Assembly: GCF_017303155.1 (NCBI RefSeq)
Contig: NZ_JAEKJR010000002.1
Span: 2,046,001 to 2,110,000 of the forward strand
Source: Microbulbifer salipaludis
GTDB taxonomy: Bacteria > Pseudomonadota > Gammaproteobacteria > Pseudomonadales > Cellvibrionaceae
DNA: 64,000 bases
Reading direction: 5' to 3'
Shown: in pieces, positions 60,428-64,000 of the stretch
How positions within the stretch are numbered: the first letter of the stretch is position 1
How the letters are laid out: each line of letters opens with the position of its first letter
The notes under the pieces: generated by a model
What the model was told of the DNA's origin: nothing
The model's database searches: none
The model's input: the letters and a program-made list of their open reading frames with translations, nothing else
Position numbers and translations under genes: made by a program

Positions 60428-61465
60428 ATGGCCAATCAGATACAAGCACTGCTCGACATCTGGCATACCGACCGCAACAGTCGCCAGTGGGTTCTCGGCA
60501 CGATTTACCAAACCTCCGGTCCCTGTTACCGCAAGGCCGGGGCCATGATGCTGTTTGACGACCTGGGAAAATATTACGGTCTGCTCAGCGGCGGCTGCCT
60601 GGAGGCAGATATCCAGCGTCATGCACAGCAGGTGCTCAGCACGGGAAAATCCAAAACCCTGTGCTACGACGGCAGTGATGAAGACGACTTTGCCTTCAAG
60701 CTGGGAATCGGCTGCGGCGGCACCGTATTCATCCTGCTGCAGCCGGTGCTGCCGGAGAATGACTACCTCAAACTCGAGCAACTGCGCAACAGGCTGCGCG
60801 ACGGCCACCCATGCGGCTATTTGCAGAAAATCCCCGACAATGGCGAGACCGAGACTGCCATTACCGACGCCCGCCAGTCCGGGCTAAATGGTCGCGCCAG
60901 GTTGCTGGAAACGGCGGACGGCAACTGGCTAGAGACGCCCCTGTGCCCGGCTCCGCATATCCTGATTGTCGGCGCGGGTGTCGATGCCCGCCCCATGGCG
61001 CAACTGTGCCACAGCCAGGGTTGGCAGGTCAGCCTGTGCGACCCCCGCACAGCCAATGCGCGCCAGGCGTACTTTCCGCAGTGCCGACTCTATCCCTGCC
61101 ACCCGGAGGCTCTTCCATCACAGCTGGCACTGCCACAGTTAGATGCCGCCATTGTCATGAGCCACAACCTCGAGCTGGATGCGGCCGCATTGCGGGTGCT
61201 GTGTGGCCTGCCGCTCAAATACCTCGGGCTGTTGGGGCCGGTCTCGCGCCGAGATCGGGTGCTGGCTCTGGCCGGCATTGAGCTCGAAGCCCTTAATCGC
61301 GCGCTGGCGGTTCCCTTGCGGGCCCCCATTGGGTTGAACCTTGGCGGCGAACTGCCAGAGAGCATTGCCCTCGCCACCTGTGCCGAGTTGCACGCGGTAC
61401 TGCACCACGCCGATGGCAAAAGCATGACCAGACCATCTTCCAACATGGAAGTGATTACATGCTGA
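60428..61465 (+). CDS. XdhC-family molybdenum hydroxylase maturation protein
   Basis: 345 residues. The N-terminal XdhC domain reads VLGTIYQTSGPCYRKAGAMMLF and LLSGGCLEADIQRHA; the C-terminal Rossmann part begins HILIVGAGVDARPMAQLC. XdhC proteins insert the sulfurated molybdenum cofactor into xanthine dehydrogenase-type enzymes. AGGG lies 5 bases before the ATG. It overlaps the mocA-like gene by 7 bases and heads the molybdenum hydroxylase operon. Confidence 0.9.
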   Translation: MANQIQALLDIWHTDRNSRQWVLGTIYQTSGPCYRKAGAMMLFDDLGKYYGLLSGGCLEADIQRHAQQVLSTGKSKTLCYDGSDEDDFAFKLGIGCGGTVFILLQPVLPENDYLKLEQLRNRLRDGHPCGYLQKIPDNGETETAITDARQSGLNGRARLLETADGNWLETPLCPAPHILIVGAGVDARPMAQLCHSQGWQVSLCDPRTANARQAYFPQCRLYPCHPEALPSQLALPQLDAAIVMSHNLELDAAALRVLCGLPLKYLGLLGPVSRRDRVLALAGIELEALNRALAVPLRAPIGLNLGGELPESIALATCAELHAVLHHADGKSMTRPSSNMEVITC

Positions 61466-62070
61466 AGGAGTCTGCGCGCCCATCGATCAAACCGCTAATC
61501 CAGCCGATCATCCTTGCCGCTGGCGCCTCGCGGCGCTTTGGTAGCTGCAAGCTACTGCAGAGTGTGCGTGGGCAAACACTGCTGGAGCGCTGTGTAGAGA
61601 GCCTGAGTGACACCGATCTGCCGCCCCCCATCATTGTCAGCGGCGCCTGGCACACGCAACTGCGTGATCGGCACCCGACGCTGACGCTGGTGGAGAACCC
61701 GCACTGGCAGGCGGGCATGGGCAGCTCCCTTGCTTTTGGTATACGCCAGGTGCCGGATACATGCGATGCCGTGCTCATGCTGCTGGCAGACCAGCCCGCG
61801 GTCACCGGCAGGGATCTTCAAAACCTGATCACTGCCTTTACCCGGCGCGCGCGCATCACCTGCAGTGTCTACCGCGGTCACCACGGTGTACCGGCAATTT
61901 TCCCCCGTCGCACCTTCCCCCTGCTACACAACCTGCAGGGCGATCAGGGTGCACGCGCCCTGCTGCGCGACCCCCAGACCCCGCTCAACCGTGTACCGCT
62001 ACCCGGTGGAAGCATCGACATCGACACCCAGCAAGACTGGCAAGCTTATGGAGAACAACTATGCAGATAA
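61459..62070 (+). CDS. MocA/MobA-like nucleotidyltransferase
   Basis: 203 residues. [20 protein letters not shown] is the nucleotidyltransferase motif of MobA/MocA proteins, which attach CMP or GMP to molybdopterin. [19 protein letters not shown] is the second signature. In this operon a MocA-type function, making the cytosine dinucleotide form used by molybdenum hydroxylases, is likely. Confidence 0.88.
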   Translation: MLKESARPSIKPLIQPIILAAGASRRFGSCKLLQSVRGQTLLERCVESLSDTDLPPPIIVSGAWHTQLRDRHPTLTLVENPHWQAGMGSSLAFGIRQVPDTCDAVLMLLADQPAVTGRDLQNLITAFTRRARITCSVYRGHHGVPAIFPRRTFPLLHNLQGDQGARALLRDPQTPLNRVPLPGGSIDIDTQQDWQAYGEQLCR

Positions 62071-62555
62071 CCGTTAACGGCTCCACCCACCAGCTCGATG
62101 TAGACGAAGATATGCCACTACTGTGGGCATTGCGCGACGAGCTGAACATGACCGGCACTAAATTCGGCTGCGGCAAAGGGCTTTGCGGTGCCTGTACCAT
62201 TCATCTCGATGGACAGGCGGTGCGCTCCTGCTTAACCCCGGTTGGCGCAGCGGTGGGGAAATCAATCACCACCATTGAGGGGCTATCCAAAGACGGCAAG
62301 CACCCACTGCAAAAGGCCTGGATAGAACACGGTGTCCCCCAGTGTGGTTACTGCCAGTGCGGCCAGATCATGAGCGCCGCCGCACTACTGGCAAGAAATG
62401 CCAGCCCGAGCGATACGGAAATTGACAATGCCATGAGCGGCAACCTGTGTCGCTGCGGCACCTATCCGCGCATCAAGATCGCAATAAAAAGCGCGGCCAG
62501 CCAGAGCGCGGCTTTTTACAATGCCGATGACACCACCGAGGAGGCTACATCATGA
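62061..62555 (+). CDS. (2Fe-2S) small subunit of molybdenum hydroxylase
   Basis: 164 residues. A plant-type ferredoxin cluster site ([17 protein letters not shown] ... SC) and a second four-helix cluster site ([11 protein letters not shown] ... [11 protein letters not shown]) are both visible. This is the IorA/XdhA small-subunit layout. GGAGA lies 6 bases before the ATG at 62061, which fixes the start even though the frame is open for 100 codons further upstream. It overlaps both neighbours. Confidence 0.92.
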   Translation: MQITVNGSTHQLDVDEDMPLLWALRDELNMTGTKFGCGKGLCGACTIHLDGQAVRSCLTPVGAAVGKSITTIEGLSKDGKHPLQKAWIEHGVPQCGYCQCGQIMSAAALLARNASPSDTEIDNAMSGNLCRCGTYPRIKIAIKSAASQSAAFYNADDTTEEATS

Positions 62556-64000
62556 GCCAGAAGAGCATTGAAAATGTCGATCGCCGCCGCTTCCTCAGGT
62601 TAACCGGGCTCACCGCCAGCGGCCTGGTCCTCGGCGCTGCGCTGCCAAACACGCAACCGCTGTGGGCACAGAGCAGCACTGCTCACCAGGAACTCAATCT
62701 GTTCGTGGGAATCAACCCGGACGATACCGTATCCATAGTCTGCCACCGCTCGGAAATGGGCCAGGGCATTCGCACCGGCCTACCCCAGGTGGTGGCGGAC
62801 GAGATGGAAGCCGACTGGGCCAAGGTAAAAGTGATTCAGGGCCTGGGCGACAAGCGCTACGGCAGCCAGAACACCGATGGCTCGCGCAGCATCCGTAGGT
62901 TTTACGACACCATGCGCAACATGGGTGCCAGTGCGCGCAGCATGCTCGAGTCCGCAGCGGCACAAGAGTGGCAGGTACCGGCGTCGGAATGTGCCGCCAG
63001 CAACCATACCGTCGTGCACACTCCCAGCGGCCGTAAACTGCGCTTTGGCGAGCTGGCCGAGCGCGCTGCCCAGCAGCCGGTGCCCGACGAAAGCACGCTG
63101 CGGCTAAAGAGCAGTGATCAGTTCAACTATATCGGCAAGTCGGTCAAGAACTACGATACGCCGGACATGGTGATGGGCAAGGCGAGATACGGCCAAGATG
63201 TCCAGCTCGACGACATGCTGATTGCCACCATCGAACGCAGCCCGGTTCTGGGCGGCAAGATCGCGAAGCTCGATGACCGTGCTGCGCGCAAGGTAAAAGG
63301 CGTTGTCGCCATCGAACGTCTTGAAATTGCCACCGAACCGCCGGTTTTCAACCCCCTGTCCGGGGTGGCCGTCGTTGCCCGCAACACCTGGAGCGCCCTC
63401 AAGGGGCGGGAAAAACTCGCGATTCAATGGAGTGAATCCCCGCACCAGCAACACAACAGCGCGAGCTATCTCGACACCCTGCGCTCACGGGTGCAGAAAC
63501 CCGGCAAACGGGTCACCGGTCGCGGCGACCTGGATGCCACTCTGCAAAACGCCGACCAGGTATACAAGGCGAACTACTCGGTGCCCTACCTCGCCCACGC
63601 CACCATGGAACCGCCCGCCGCGACTGCCGTGGTCAATAGCGATGGCTGCGAAGTATGGAGCTGTGTACAGGACCCACAGTCAGTCCAGCAGCATGTGGCC
63701 AATGCGCTGAAGATCAAGCCGGAGCAGGTTCGGGTCAACGTGACCCTGTTAGGTGGCGGCTTCGGGCGCAAGTCCAAGCCAGACTTTGTGATCGAGGCCG
63801 CACTGCTTGCGAAAAAACTGGGCAAACCGGTGAAGGTGGTGTGGAGCCGCGAGGACGATATCCGCCACGATTTTTACCACGCCATCAGTGCCGCGCACTT
63901 CGAGGCGGCGATGGACAAGCAGGGCAATGTCACCGGCTGGCTACAGCGCACGGCCTTCCCGTCGATTTCCGGAACCTTCAGCGCCGGCGTTGAGCACCCC
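62552..64000 (+). CDS. Tat-exported molybdenum-binding subunit (cut by right edge)
   Basis: The frame is open from an ATG at 62552 (ATGA overlap with the previous stop) to the end of the window, 483 codons. The N-terminus has a twin-arginine signal ([10 protein letters not shown]) and a hydrophobic segment. [25 protein letters not shown] and [13 protein letters not shown] are typical of the large subunit of isoquinoline 1-oxidoreductase (IorB)-like aldehyde or heterocycle hydroxylases. The complex is probably exported folded, with the small subunit carried along. The substrate is unknown and the C-terminus is outside the window. Confidence 0.9.
   Translation, partial: MSQKSIENVDRRRFLRLTGLTASGLVLGAALPNTQPLWAQSSTAHQELNLFVGINPDDTVSIVCHRSEMGQGIRTGLPQVVADEMEADWAKVKVIQGLGDKRYGSQNTDGSRSIRRFYDTMRNMGASARSMLESAAAQEWQVPASECAASNHTVVHTPSGRKLRFGELAERAAQQPVPDESTLRLKSSDQFNYIGKSVKNYDTPDMVMGKARYGQDVQLDDMLIATIERSPVLGGKIAKLDDRAARKVKGVVAIERLEIATEPPVFNPLSGVAVVARNTWSALKGREKLAIQWSESPHQQHNSASYLDTLRSRVQKPGKRVTGRGDLDATLQNADQVYKANYSVPYLAHATMEPPAATAVVNSDGCEVWSCVQDPQSVQQHVANALKIKPEQVRVNVTLLGGGFGRKSKPDFVIEAALLAKKLGKPVKVVWSREDDIRHDFYHAISAAHFEAAMDKQGNVTGWLQRTAFPSISGTFSAGVEHP

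Overview
The window looks like a chromosomal segment of a GC-rich marine gammaproteobacterium. The block pyrG-kdsA-eno-ftsB-ispD-ispF-truD-pcm-nlpD-rpoS is a typical gammaproteobacterial backbone. The many secreted hydrolases (glycoside hydrolases, sulfatases), TonB and FadL type outer-membrane proteins and a giant adhesin suggest a polysaccharide-degrading, surface-living member of the Cellvibrionales, for example a Microbulbifer-like organism. The genus is an inference from gene content; I could not run a search. I saw no rRNA, tRNA, CRISPR array, phage or transposase gene.

Layout. 1-1289 (minus): the N-terminus of a giant BapA-like adhesin that runs off the left edge, with a proline-rich linker and a long Asp-Ala repeat. 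1549-12476: an MFS exporter, a histidine phosphatase, pepN and ggt, then ydbH-ynbE-ydbL for envelope lipid homeostasis. 12628-24982 (all minus): tilS, pyrG, kdsA, eno, ftsB, ispD, ispF, truD, pcm, a DUF368/PopT gene, nlpD and rpoS, many with 1-4 base overlaps. 25078-35809: a beta-glucan utilisation locus made of a membrane-anchored AraC regulator, a secreted GH5-CBM6-ricin glucanase, a TonB receptor, a GH3 beta-glucosidase and a sugar-porter MFS. 36058-40859: a DegV lipid-binding protein, two outer-membrane barrels (one FadL type) and a phospholipase D family lipoprotein. 41101-58249: three paralogous exported sulfatases interleaved with an octaheme-TPR lipoprotein, a moxR-DUF58-DUF4381-batA-batBC-batD operon, an exported HAD phosphatase and a DUF3604 lipoprotein. 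58513-64000: a CDF metal transporter, a TfoX N-domain protein and a molybdenum hydroxylase operon (xdhC, mocA-like, 2Fe-2S subunit, Tat-exported Mo subunit cut by the right edge).

How the parts work together. In the glucan locus, polymer is cut outside the cell (GH5), taken through the outer membrane (TonB receptor), cut to monosaccharide (GH3) and imported (MFS), probably under the membrane AraC protein. The ispDF, ftsB, popT and nlpD genes join isoprenoid-lipid supply and recycling with cell division. The sulfatase region is probably a desulfation system for an unknown substrate, with the FadL-type porins nearby as candidate entry routes.

The least explained features are the Asp-Ala adhesin with its 30-bp higher-order repeats, two unusual palindromic elements (ftsB-eno, and upstream of the TonB receptor), a terminator-like hairpin in the leader of the MFS gene, the absence of surE, and a BatB whose metal-binding motif is degenerate.
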